A DNA stretch of 64,000 nucleotides from Phoronis australis. Taxonomy: Eukaryota; Phoronida; Phoronidae. Position numbers and translations under genes: made by a program. Below the pieces are notes generated by a model. That model searched no databases and was not told the origin of the DNA. It saw only the letters and a program-made list of their open reading frames with translations. This document shows positions 28,301 to 40,300 of the stretch, in pieces. The stretch is taken from contig NMRA01000057.1 in NCBI GenBank assembly GCA_002633005.1, positions 659,296 to 723,295 of the forward strand. Direction: 5' to 3'. Each line of letters starts with the position of its first letter. Positions within the stretch are counted from its first letter, which is position 1.

Positions 28301-31300
28301 AACATATGCCCATGGGGGTACTTTTGGGTGGGCTTATTTTTGAATATTCCCTGAGTGTACAAACCAAATTACTACAGAATGAAACTTTCTTAATGTTTCT
28401 TTTTGATACAAAATTTGACAAAATCAGATTTTACTTATCCGACGTATTGTGTGATAAATACATGGAGAACTATGAGACTTCTGACTTGTCGTTTGATCTG
28501 TGTTCTCATATTATGCGATGTGGCGTGAAAAGGCTAATTCTCATTATCATTTTTTAGTCTACATTTGAGTGGTTTAGTCTGTCATGTTCTCGTATCAATG
28601 TGTTGATAATAGTTTTGTATGAGCTCTACAGTACATCTAATAGCAGAACTCCGTTCTGACTTTAAACACTTGACAATGTGTGATATTTAGTAACTATATA
28701 GAAGTCTCACCGACATCCCAGTTAGTGAAGAGCATCTGGCTACCAGTCTTCTCCCACACCCAGTGGCCTTCTTTTTGTCTGTCATGGCCACCCAGCCAGA
28801 ACTGCTTGGTGGTGAGACCTTCAGTTAGCGCAATATGGTTGATCATTGCGCCAATGAACGCCTGTTCCTCACTGGTCTCTATGGTAGCTAGATGTGCACC
28901 GTACTGATGACATTGTTTCATTGCATCGTACCAGCCGAATTTGGCCGTAACCACTTTGTAGCAGGAGTCCTTGCTTGCAGTGAAGCCATATGGACACGTA
29001 TGCTTGATCTTTGTCTGCAAGTATGCGGTTAGTGATTGGATGGAATTCTGGTTCGTCATTGACTGCGTAGTCATCTGCTTCAAGTTGTTCTTCACCGTAG
29101 ACATGTCTGTTTGCAAAGTCTGCACGTACTTTTGAAGCTCTTTGTCTTGTGATATCATCTTAATGAGCAGTTCTTCCTTCAGTGTGCTGATTTTACTTTC
29201 GATGACGAGCTGAGACATTTTGATGGTTTTCAGCGTATCTAGAATCTCATCCGTCTTGCAGGGACACGTGTCATTTGCACCGAACCTCACACCCGTAGCC
29301 TGAACACTTAGGCATTGAATGAAGAGTAAGAAAGCAATGCTGATCCTACTAACCATTGTACACGGCTTTGTGTGTTGACTGGTGATGTTCGCCTCAAGTT
29401 CTGGAATATTTTTTTACGAATAAACCTTTAATTTATACTGTCTGAGGTTCAAATTAAATCTTTTGTTTACTTTCATTATCAACAAAGGTTAAACTTTTTC
29501 AGATTTTAATAAACATTATCTGGAATGAAGCTTGTAAAATGAATTGATTCCTCTGTTTCTGAGATACACACTAGGCTGTTACTAGTTGTAGGTCTTATTT
29601 AGTTTGGCCACACTTTCGTGCACCTGTAATTTGCTAGGAGTGCTTGGTGATTTATTTCCGAAATTGACATGTTCAACTCTGAACCTTGCAAACAAACAGA
29701 TTTAATGTTCATTAAAATTTACACCAGTGTCGACGAACAAAATGATTTGGAATTTCACTAGTGTCATTTTTTTCTCGAGTAAGCTGCAACAAAGTTAGCG
29801 TGCACTAGACCCTGGTGTTTGACGGAAGTCTAGCTGGAGTTTCGTTGCTGTAAATATACCATTGCTTTAAAAAGTTATAATTGTAAATTGTCCCTTGGCA
29901 TTTAGGTATTTTGCTATCTTTATCGGACCTTTATTTTTGATACTAAGGTTTTTTTTTCAGCAAGTCTAATGTAGAAGAGGCAACACTAGTTTGTCGCCAA
30001 AATCTCCATATACAAGGCCCTCAATCCTTAATTTTGGGACCGAATATCGGCCCAATACCCTTTGAAAAATATTGAGAAATCATGTGAATTCCCCTCACGA
30101 GACTCAAAAATTACCCTCAAATGATTGGAAAATTATAGTCGAGGTTTGAATCATTTGTAACCTACGCAGGTGACGATTTGAAAGAGCACAAAATGGTAGT
30201 TTTAGCTACTTGAGGCAAAGCTTATTAGGGCTTGGAACAGGGTGCGGGGTGCTGTTGATGGTGATCAGGAGGTAGAATTTTTCCCTCACACCCAAAAAAT
30301 TCCCTGCCCAGAAAGCAAAGGCATCTTTCCCCTCGGTTGAATGAGGACTCTAATATATTACCTGCAACATTACTCTTGCTTAGTGTTACAATTATATTGC
30401 AGTGTAGTTTTTTACATGGTGGCATATTTGAAGCAATATTTGAGAAGGGTCTTTAGCTTTGGTGTTTGCGATGCACCATTTGGACGTATTTGTGCATTCA
30501 TTGCTGTCTCTCCATGTACAATACATGCCAAAATAATCAAAAAAGAACTGGATGTTGTCGATTACAAGTGACTGCATGTTGAAATCCCTGACGTGGTGAC
30601 TGAGTGTATCTGAACTCTGACAGTTTATTAGAGTCTTGATGGGCAGCTGTCAGCCATGACAGAGAAGGAGAGTTTTTGGTGGGTTATTTTTGGTGCAATT
30701 TATGTAGAAAAAACATTGAAAACTATGAAAACTGGTTATTTTTGTATTATTAGGTTAATCTTTAAGTGTTGGATGCGGGTGTAGCTCATTTTTCTCTTAA
30801 ATGTGTCGAGAGTTTTGGTGCTTGATGTTTGTCTTCTGTAAAAGCATAGTACAAAGAAGTGTGACCATGTTGTGTTCTTTGTTGTCTCAGGAACAACGGA
30901 AGAATGAGGAGATTAAACGTCAGGCTGAGGAGAAGAGACAGGAAGCTGAGAGACAGCGGAAGGAAGCTGAGGAGAAACGCCTAGAGGAGATAAGGAAGAG
31001 ACAGGATGAGGAAAGTCTGGCCAGGCAGCGGCAACAGGTGAGAGTGGTGTGGGTTGAAGCAAGGGGGTGGAATCAAAGGGCAAAGAAAGGGTGAGGAGAA
31101 GAGTGGATGATAGTGACGTGTGGGGAGAGAGAAGGGGGAGGTGTAGTCATGGTAAATGAGAGTGGGGCTGGCAGTAGTGGAGTAGGTCTGGGTGATGAGA
31201 AAGGAGGGCTGGGACAGGGATGGTGGTTGGGGGTATAGTAGTGGTGGAGGAGGAAGAGAAAGCAGGGTGGGAAGTGGCCATAGATAACCCGAAAATAAAG

Positions 31301-34300
31301 TTAGTTGAGTAAGTGATGACAAGATGTGTAATCATGGCTGATTAGTGTTGGAGGTTGCAACAGGCCTTGGGAAATCTTTAGGTACTGGGGAAAGTGTGAG
31401 AAAAGAAGAGGTTGAGGATTGGGGGGAGATAGAGGGATGGGAAAGAAGGTTTGAGATGGAGTGGTGCGAAGATAACTGGACAGTAGACTTCTAATTATGG
31501 AGTGTTAGCATTCAGTCTTACAAGAATCCTTTTACGAAATCATTTCAGGAGGCCCAGAGGCAGAAGTCGCCACCCATTCCCACAATGAGGAGTAAGACTG
31601 TAGCACCAACCGTAAGTTAACATATGAAGCATAGATGCTCACGTAGTACTAAAAAACTGATGCATTAAGTGATGAGACTCTTGCATGAAATCCTGGTGGT
31701 TGAAACCCAGTGTGTAAAGTTGATGTTAGTTTTCACACTTATGCGTTATATATGGAGATTAATTAATGGAGACTTGTTTATTATTATTTTGTTTCTTGCT
31801 GAATGAATTGCATGTTAACTGAGCACTTGTTGATTGATTGATAGGAGGCGAGAACGGACTCTCCCCCAGTACCTGCTGCTAGAAGTAAAACTGAACCTGA
31901 CTCTGTCAGTGTGAGTATTCGGATGTTATCACAAATGTTTTCAGAAGCCATGCATAGTATGCTCACTACACGAAGTTTGTAAAATGCAGATCATCTGCAA
32001 CTCTTGGCTCTTAAATCTCGATGTTGGAATGTGTATGGAACTGTAGTCATATTCTCATTATGAACTCCAGCACATTATAACTTCATGGGAAGTTGTGGTT
32101 TGTAAGTGCATCTTTGGGCTACTCGTGTTCATCTTCAATATTCAATTATTAAAAAATGGTCATCAGTCAATGAAATATTTCACTCTGTTTTGTTTAAAAT
32201 TAAGTTTTTCCCTTTAATAACCCTAATGTATTGTAATCATTCAGCGACCAGCTAGCAAACAGGTAAACTTGTAGTGTAAACCAGCACCAGTGTCGAGTGA
32301 ATTGATTTAATAGTTATTACAATTATTTTGTCTTATTTCTTGCATTAATTGTAGATTGTTCTTAAACAGAGTGCGAGTTTTTGTTATGGTTTTGTGTGCA
32401 CTATTGACCAGCAGTGAGGTACACATAGTGCAATCCATGTAAACCTCGATTAAATTACTTTTTGCAAACATTTTAAGTCTGATCAACACGCCACCTGTCG
32501 CTACATCACGTGACCTGATGAGATTTCTGCCCCAACGAGGACTCAAACCCGTGACCTTATGCTCACTGTGCACTGAGCCATTGGGACCACTGGTTGGATG
32601 CAGTTGTCCCATCAGACTTGGGCATTTTGAACTCCTGAGTCTATAGACTTGAACGGTCGTGGAAATGTATATTGCAAACATTTTAAGCCTGGTCTGCACA
32701 CCACATTGTTTTACTTTTAAGTCCTAATCTGTCTTTCTGTTTTTTGTAACATCATGATGTGTGGTATTATTGATTTGTTCTTAGAAAAAACATTCACTGA
32801 ATTCAAACGTGTTTGCCAGCGATACAGAAATGGTTCGTGGTATGCAGTTTGTTGTCGTTCACTTTCAAATTGAGAATCATTTTTTTAATTATCATTAAAT
32901 ACCAGTAAAATCTTACCAATTTCAGACAATGCTAATTGCCATAGTAACACTTTTTTCATTTTTCAAGGGCTTCAAACATTGTTGCGAATGCCCACAATTT
33001 TTCAATATATTGTCTGTTGGTAGCCGTGGTGCAGAACTTGAATATCACAAAGCATCATAATTTGGCACTATGTATCATTTATGAAAATGGAAGAAACAAA
33101 AATTTGACCTGTCTGCCCTAGTGTGTCCAAAATTGGTGAGAGTTTACTTTACTAATATAAGATAGTGCCTGTTGGTTTGTATTGAAAGGTTCTCATGTTC
33201 TTTTGTGTTATTTTGTCTCAAGATCTCCGTTATGGCAAACGTAGAGTTGTTAAAAAAATAATCGTGGCTAATCCCATGTGCTGGACTTAAAAAACAGGGA
33301 TGTGTGCTGCAGACCCTAGACACTTTCGGGTGGAATTTCCGCTAACGGAGTGGAACCATTGAATTCTCTTTGATAATTCAACATTCCAAACTCAGTGATG
33401 GACCACTTCACTGGGCGTCATTTTGCTAGGGAAATGCCATGCTGTTATAAGCTCCCAATCCTACTCGCAAAACGTCCACCTTCCACTTGCGTGATTTGGC
33501 ATTGTCTTGCGTGTTCTTGCTTTTAGGCGATTTTTTAGGATCTTCAGATTTCATCTCTCTGGTTAATGGATTATGTTTTGTAATTGCCACACATCAGTCA
33601 CAGTGGTTTGTTGCTAGTTACATTTTTCATAATTATACTTATATAACAGTTGACTGAACATCATGTGAATGTTGAAACGTATAAAAGTCTAATTTGCAAC
33701 TGCTAACACCCTTAACTCAAATTCTTCTGTGGCGTTGTAGTTGTGATAAAAGAAGTTAGTAATCAACTGACTATATACTTAAACGTCTTGCTAATGCTGT
33801 CCCCTTTATCTCCAGCTCCGCGGTAGGACATCCCCTCCTGTGCCCGCTGTCAATAGCCAGTCAAAGTCTGACTATCGTGCCAATAGTGCAGATGTACTTA
33901 ATCAGCTGGCAAGAATGAGGCAGCAGTTGCAGAGTGAGAGGTTAAGGGTCGAGAGTGCTCTTCGCAAGAAGAAGGTAATTTGTTGGTTAAGACTGTCTTT
34001 TGTAGGGGTTATGCAAGCCAAATTAGATTGTTTTGCTGTCTCTTTGGGGTATCCACAATGGCAACTTGTTCAAGTGAACCAAAGTGGGTCCAATATACAC
34101 AACGTATGTCACTCCACCCTATCATATGATTGTAACTTGGACAAAATGTCCAAATAGCATCATAATTTTCCTTTAAGTTTAACCTTTCTGAAACTTGAGT
34201 TGTCAAGTCAGGATGACTTGTTGTGGGTGTTGTTGCACTTCACTGACTTGGTCAATTAAGTGATGTAGAACTGGAGACTTATGCACTTCACTGACTTGGT

Positions 34301-37300
34301 CATTAATTTGATGTAGAACTGGAGACTGGTGCAAGAAACTGACTTAAGCTCAATTTTGACTTATTAAGCCTAAGATTTGTCTCAGCTTCCAAACATTGAA
34401 CCCTCCACATCCAGTCAAATAGTCAAAATTAAGACAAAACTTGTCAAAAACTCATGTCAAGCTTAAGCTCTCTTCCCTGAAACGGACATGAGACAAATTT
34501 AAGCTTTATCTTAAAACTGACTGAAATTTAAGATTTGTCCTCGCCATTTCTGGGAACTGCCCCAACGCCTTTTTATTGAGTAATAACTGGCTCTAGCTTC
34601 GTAACCATAAAATCTCTGCTGTATTATTTGAGGTAAAGTTTTGTGTGAACTCATCTGTTAGTTCATAAACATAATGTCTGTGGTCACTGAAACTAGAGCT
34701 GTTACTTTGATAAGAATGACGATTACCCAGAATACATGTTTGATTCACACAGTTTGAAGAATTCCAAATTCACTGTTTACATTATGTAGTGCACATCAAC
34801 ATAAGGTTGCCAGAGAATCGCATTAAGAGAAATCCTACATCAAAGCAACCTGAAATTTGGAATAACACAATTTCTTGTATCGCTGTTATTTTTTGTTTGT
34901 ATTCCATTATGCATATTGTAGCATTGTAAGTATGTTTTTAGCACATCAGTTTTCATGTCGAAACAGTGAAAGCAATCTTTTCAAACAATGTCACAAAGCA
35001 TAGCACCTCGCAAAAACTTTTGTCAAACTATCCTGTCCTGATTTCCTATTATTTTTGGAAATAAGTGAAGGAATGAATTATCTGCCAGTATTGGATAATA
35101 CTTTAATAAGTGTTGTGTGCTAGGTAATTTCTGAACACCTTTAGTATACAGTCTGTGGCTAATCATGTCGGTCTTTTTTATCTTATAGGATGATGTGGAG
35201 GTCTATGACCCCCGCCTCAGCAAAGCGTAAGTATAGGGCTCGTTCTATCCTCTTGTTGTCAACCTGCTTCAAATATTTTCAGCAACTTGTAGCTAAAACT
35301 ACTAAAAATTAATTGACAGCAAGTTGCGTGATGTTTTTTGTGAATATTTAGCAGCATTTGATTGGTTGTTAAATTGTCTGTGGATAAAGCTGCATACTTT
35401 GCTGAAACATTTAGAGGAACATTGTGGCAGTCTGTGACACATGGCAGCCCTCGGGTGCATTTATTAAAATATTCATTTTTAAAATCAAGAAGCTTAATTC
35501 TTGTGGTAATGTCAAAAATATCACTTTGACCAGTGAATACTCTTGAAAAGAAACAAACTTTTGAAAGTTGATTTGACCCCTTATATAATTATTTCTCATT
35601 ATTTCAAAATATCCATTAGAAAGGAATCAAATATTTTTTATCATAGACCCTTTCTGCATGCTGGCCTAGTTGCCTAGAGCTTTCTATCCATTAAGTTTGA
35701 TAATAGAGCCACAATGTTTAACAAAAAGAAGAATTTGTCCAGCTGTGACTACTGCTGATGTGGTGCTAACGATGATTGTCATTACAGGCCTATCATTCAG
35801 GCACCCATTATTGGTTCTACCCGGCCTGAGAGGGTGAATTCTCACAATGCAGCAGAGTTTAACAAGCTCAAGCACAGAGGTATGCCTTGAAACTGAGATA
35901 TTGTTTAACCAGCCTGAAGGTTCAGCTGTAATACTGTTATTACAGGGTAATTATATGTTCAAGGCATTGATTGGCTCTCTTGGTTATTACTGGTTTTCCA
36001 TGTTGTGTAAATATTAAAAGTGAAAAAGAGGACCAGTGGCTACCCGTTTCAGTACACAAGCACCCATCCACCAAAGTATGAATTGAAGGATATATTGATT
36101 GTGTGGGTTACATGGTTATTAATTTTGATAACAGTTGCTCATTAACTTTAGGACAATGGCATTATCCTTAGTACAGAAGGTTATATGTTGGAAACAATAG
36201 GGATGTAAATAATTATGTAAGGAAGCATTGTCCCAGGACTACTGAGCAAAGTGCAGAGGAATTAGCTTGCTGGGTCAAATTTACTGACTACAGATGCAGC
36301 AAGTGATTCTGTAGTCAGTTATTTTATTAGTGCACAGGGACTGAGTAATGTTATAGCTGACAACAGATGTAGCAAGTGAATCATTCTAAAGTCTTTTAAT
36401 ATTTGAGTTTACTTAGTACTTCAGCAGCAGACTTAAAACTGTTAGCTGAGCACTCGTAAGTCACTTACTGGGAAACTTATTTGACACTACTCAGTCTGTA
36501 GTGTTCATAAAATTTTGACTATTTCAATTTCAGTTGTTACCTATCTGGGTTTGTCAAAGTTATAGTGAAAACTCAGAAGGCACGCAGATGAAAAATAACA
36601 CTAAAAATTGGTTACCTGAAAGTTTTTTAAAGTTTTTGTTAATTTTCAACTTGTTTAAAAACTGGCAACAAACTCCATAACAAAACCTTCAGAGTGAGCT
36701 CAGAAACAACAGAATAAGTGTGAACCCTATGTGTTGTGTCAAATTGTGTCAAATTAAAAAAAAATGTTAGTAATCAAAAGATGTTTTTTGCATTGTTGCA
36801 TTGTCTATTCATAGCATTTCTTCTAGTAAGGTATTGATTTGTCGTACAGGTCACTGCTCACATAACGTCATCATATTCTGTTGCAACAGGTTCACCATCA
36901 AGACAAGAATTCCGCAGCATGTATCCGGAATCCCCGTCGACCAACTCACAGCTGGAGAGACAGCAGAGGGCACTGCTCAAGCAACAGCAAGATAACCTGT
37001 TTAGCTTGCAACAAGGAAGTAGGTCTTGTTGCTTGTAGTTCCCAGCATGCTTTGCATTGTGGGCTAGACTTTGTTCCAAGTGTGCTGTATTGGGTTTGAG
37101 GTCTGGGCTGTTTGCACAACAATCCTTTAATTCCACAGGTCTGGGGCATGTTTCTTGAACAATGACTTGAGACTTAAATCACAAATTTGGTCTTACACAG
37201 CACATAACTCTTCTAAATAATGATTAAAATAATCTTACTTGAGCAAAAGTATAGTCTCTAAGAATCTGAGATAATTTGCATGAACTATCTAGACGTATTA

Positions 37301-40300
37301 TTACTTTGGCTAAACTTTTATTCAGCAGTTTAGGAGTTTGAACGTCAGATCAAATTTCTGGCTTAAGTCTCAACTCTCTGTTCATCAAACAGACTCCTGA
37401 TGCAGATCATGTAGTTTGAAGGTCAAAGTCGCTACAAACCGATCTATTGATAGTTATATATAATTTTTTTTTCTGAATGATTTACACCAGGTTGTAAAAC
37501 TGGTCTCAAACTGTTCCTTAAGTTGGTCAAAGATTTCTTGGCTGACAGTTTATTTATTTCTTAAAATCAAGCTTGACCAACTTTATTATTCTATGTGCAG
37601 AGCTTGATGTCAAGTATTTGCAAACTGTCAGTTGTTTGTGAGCCTAGAAGTCATTTCTTATTTGATGAAGGAACGAGTTATGGCCAGCAATGACAAGTGG
37701 CCAAAATTAAAAGTTCATTTTTACAGCAGGTCATCTTATATCAGTTTTAAATACATTTGGAGCCTGTTTGACAAAACATAAAATACTCTGAGTTACCTTA
37801 ATTGTGATTATGTCATCCCAACTATCAACAGTACAAACTGGAACTATTCAGACAAACTAAATTGAAAGTCACCGTCATGACGGCTATGTGGAAGCCAACT
37901 TCATCGTCATACCAATCCTTTATCATGACTGAGAACAGGAAAGTTGGTTTAAGTGGCTAAGCCGATATGTAATTAGAATTTTACTGACCTAATAGTTAAT
38001 AACAGCAATTTTTGGCTGTTTAGTGGTCATGAGTGGAAAACATTATTTTGTCTGATTACTTTTGTCTTGTGATGTAGTTGGGTAAGAGTATTTGGCATTG
38101 GCTCTTCTTTGAAGCATTACAACTTTGGACTACAAACATTTGGTGTATCATAGACCATGCAATTTGTAGATCACAGGCCTACTCTTTTAGGGACTATTCG
38201 ACTACCGGCCCTTCAGACTATTTAGCGCCCCTCTGTTTTCATATAATAGAAGTGTGTAACGCTTGATGTGAATATTGTGCATTAGAGGGGGCTGCACTTC
38301 ACCTGAAGTTATAATTGTAGATGTCAATACTACCCATAATGGGTGTGCACTCCAAATGCACAGCATGTGTAATATTACTGGCATTACAGTACAGTACAGT
38401 TCACTTATTTTGTGGATGTGCAGAGGATTGCAAGGGCATTGTGGCATTCGGAGCTATGAGTCTTGAGTAGGACAGTAGTATAGCTGTCTGTATCAACTGA
38501 AAGATTGTGTTGTGGTTATTGAAGAATGCTAGCATACCTGGCATGTGCCTGTTGATTTAGTTACTTGAGTCAAGGATCACTATACTTCATATCGGGCAAC
38601 AGGAATCCTTATCAAGCGGATGATGAATAATCACCAGTCTGATATTGGTCTGATCATAGCATCATTGATCGTTTGTAATTGCCCAGTGAAAAGAAATCGT
38701 ATAATTTACCACATTTGATGAAAAATTCTGCCCAAAAAAATTATATCAACTGTAAATATGAATTTTTATCATGTCATACCATTCATATGAATTCATAGAT
38801 GGTCGATATGTTTTTATATTATAAGCTTTTGTGACAATTATTTATCAACCAAAATGTGTATTGTAATGGTCTCTTAAGAGGGGGTAGGAAAGGCTCTGAT
38901 TTCGGACAGTTGCGTACAGATGCCAAGATGGTGTATGATCTGCATCACAGGGCCAGCTGCGTGCCCTCTTGTACCCCCCCTGCCCCCCTGCTATCATTCA
39001 GGCACCACACTTTATTTGTGAACTGTACTCTGTAAANGCTTGTAGTTCCCAGCATGCTTTGCATTGTGGGCTAGACTTTGTTCCAAGTGTGCTGTATTGG
39101 GTTTGAGGTTTGGGCTGTTTGCACAAGAATCCTTTAATTCCACAGGTCTGGGGCATGTTTCTTGAACAATGACTTGAGACTTAAATCACAAATTTGGTCT
39201 TACACTGCACATAACTCTTCTAAATAATGATTAAAATAATCTTACTTGAGCAAAAGTACAGTCTCTGAGAATCTGAGATAATTTGCATGAACTATCTAGA
39301 CGTATTATTTCTTTGGCTGAACCTTTATTCAGAAGTTTAGAAGTGTGAGCGTCAGATCAAATTTCTGGCTTAAGTCTCAACTCTCTGTTCATCAAACAGA
39401 CTCCTGATACAGGTCATGTAGTTTGAAGGTCAAAGTCGCTACAAAGCGATCTAATGTTAGTAATAAAATTTTTTTTTCTGAATGATTTACACCTGGTTGT
39501 AAAACTGGTCTCAAACTGTTCCTTAAGTTGGTGGATTGAATTTTAAGTCAAAGATTTCTTGGCTGAAAGTTTATTTATTTCTTAAAATCAAGCTTGACCA
39601 ACTTTATTATTCTATGTGCAGAGCATGGTGTCAAGTATTAGCAAACTGTCAGTTGTTTGTGAGCCTAGAAGTCATTTCTTATTTGATGAAGGAACGAGTT
39701 ATGGCCAGCATTGACAAGTGGCCAAAATTAAAAGTTCATTTTTACAGCAGGTCATGTTATATCAGTTTTAAATACATTTGGAGCCTGTTTGACAAAACAT
39801 AAACTACTCTGGGTTACTTTAATTGTGATTATGTCATCCCAACTATCAACAGTACAAACTGTAACTATTCAGACAAACTAAATTGAAAGTCACCGTCATG
39901 ACGGCTATGTGGAAGCCAACTTCATCGTCATACCAATCCTTTATCATGACTGAGAAGAGGAAAGTTAGTTTAAGTGGCGAAGCCGATATGTAATTAGAAT
40001 TTTACTGACCTAATAGTTAATAACAGCAATTTTTGGCTGTTTAGCGGTCATGAGTGGAAAACATTATTTTGTCTGATTACTTTTGTCTTGTGATGTAGTT
40101 GGGTAAGAATATTTGGCATTGGCTCTTCTTTGAAGCATTACAACTTTGGACTATAAACATTTGGTGTATCATAGACCATGCAATTTTTAGATCACAGGCC
40201 TACTGGTTTAATAGGGACTATTGGACTACCGGACCTTCAGACTATTTAGCGCCCCTCTGTTTTCATATAATAGAAGTGTGTAACGCTTGATGTGAATATT

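Noticed and set aside
30981-31335. Pro/Leu/Ser-rich minus-strand frames
   Set aside because: By-product of the purine-rich CSPP1 intron; no start context, domain or splice support.
32535-32590. Functional tRNA gene on the minus strand
   Set aside because: A- and B-box-like motifs exist, but no acceptor stem or anticodon arm pairs; a SINE head fits better.
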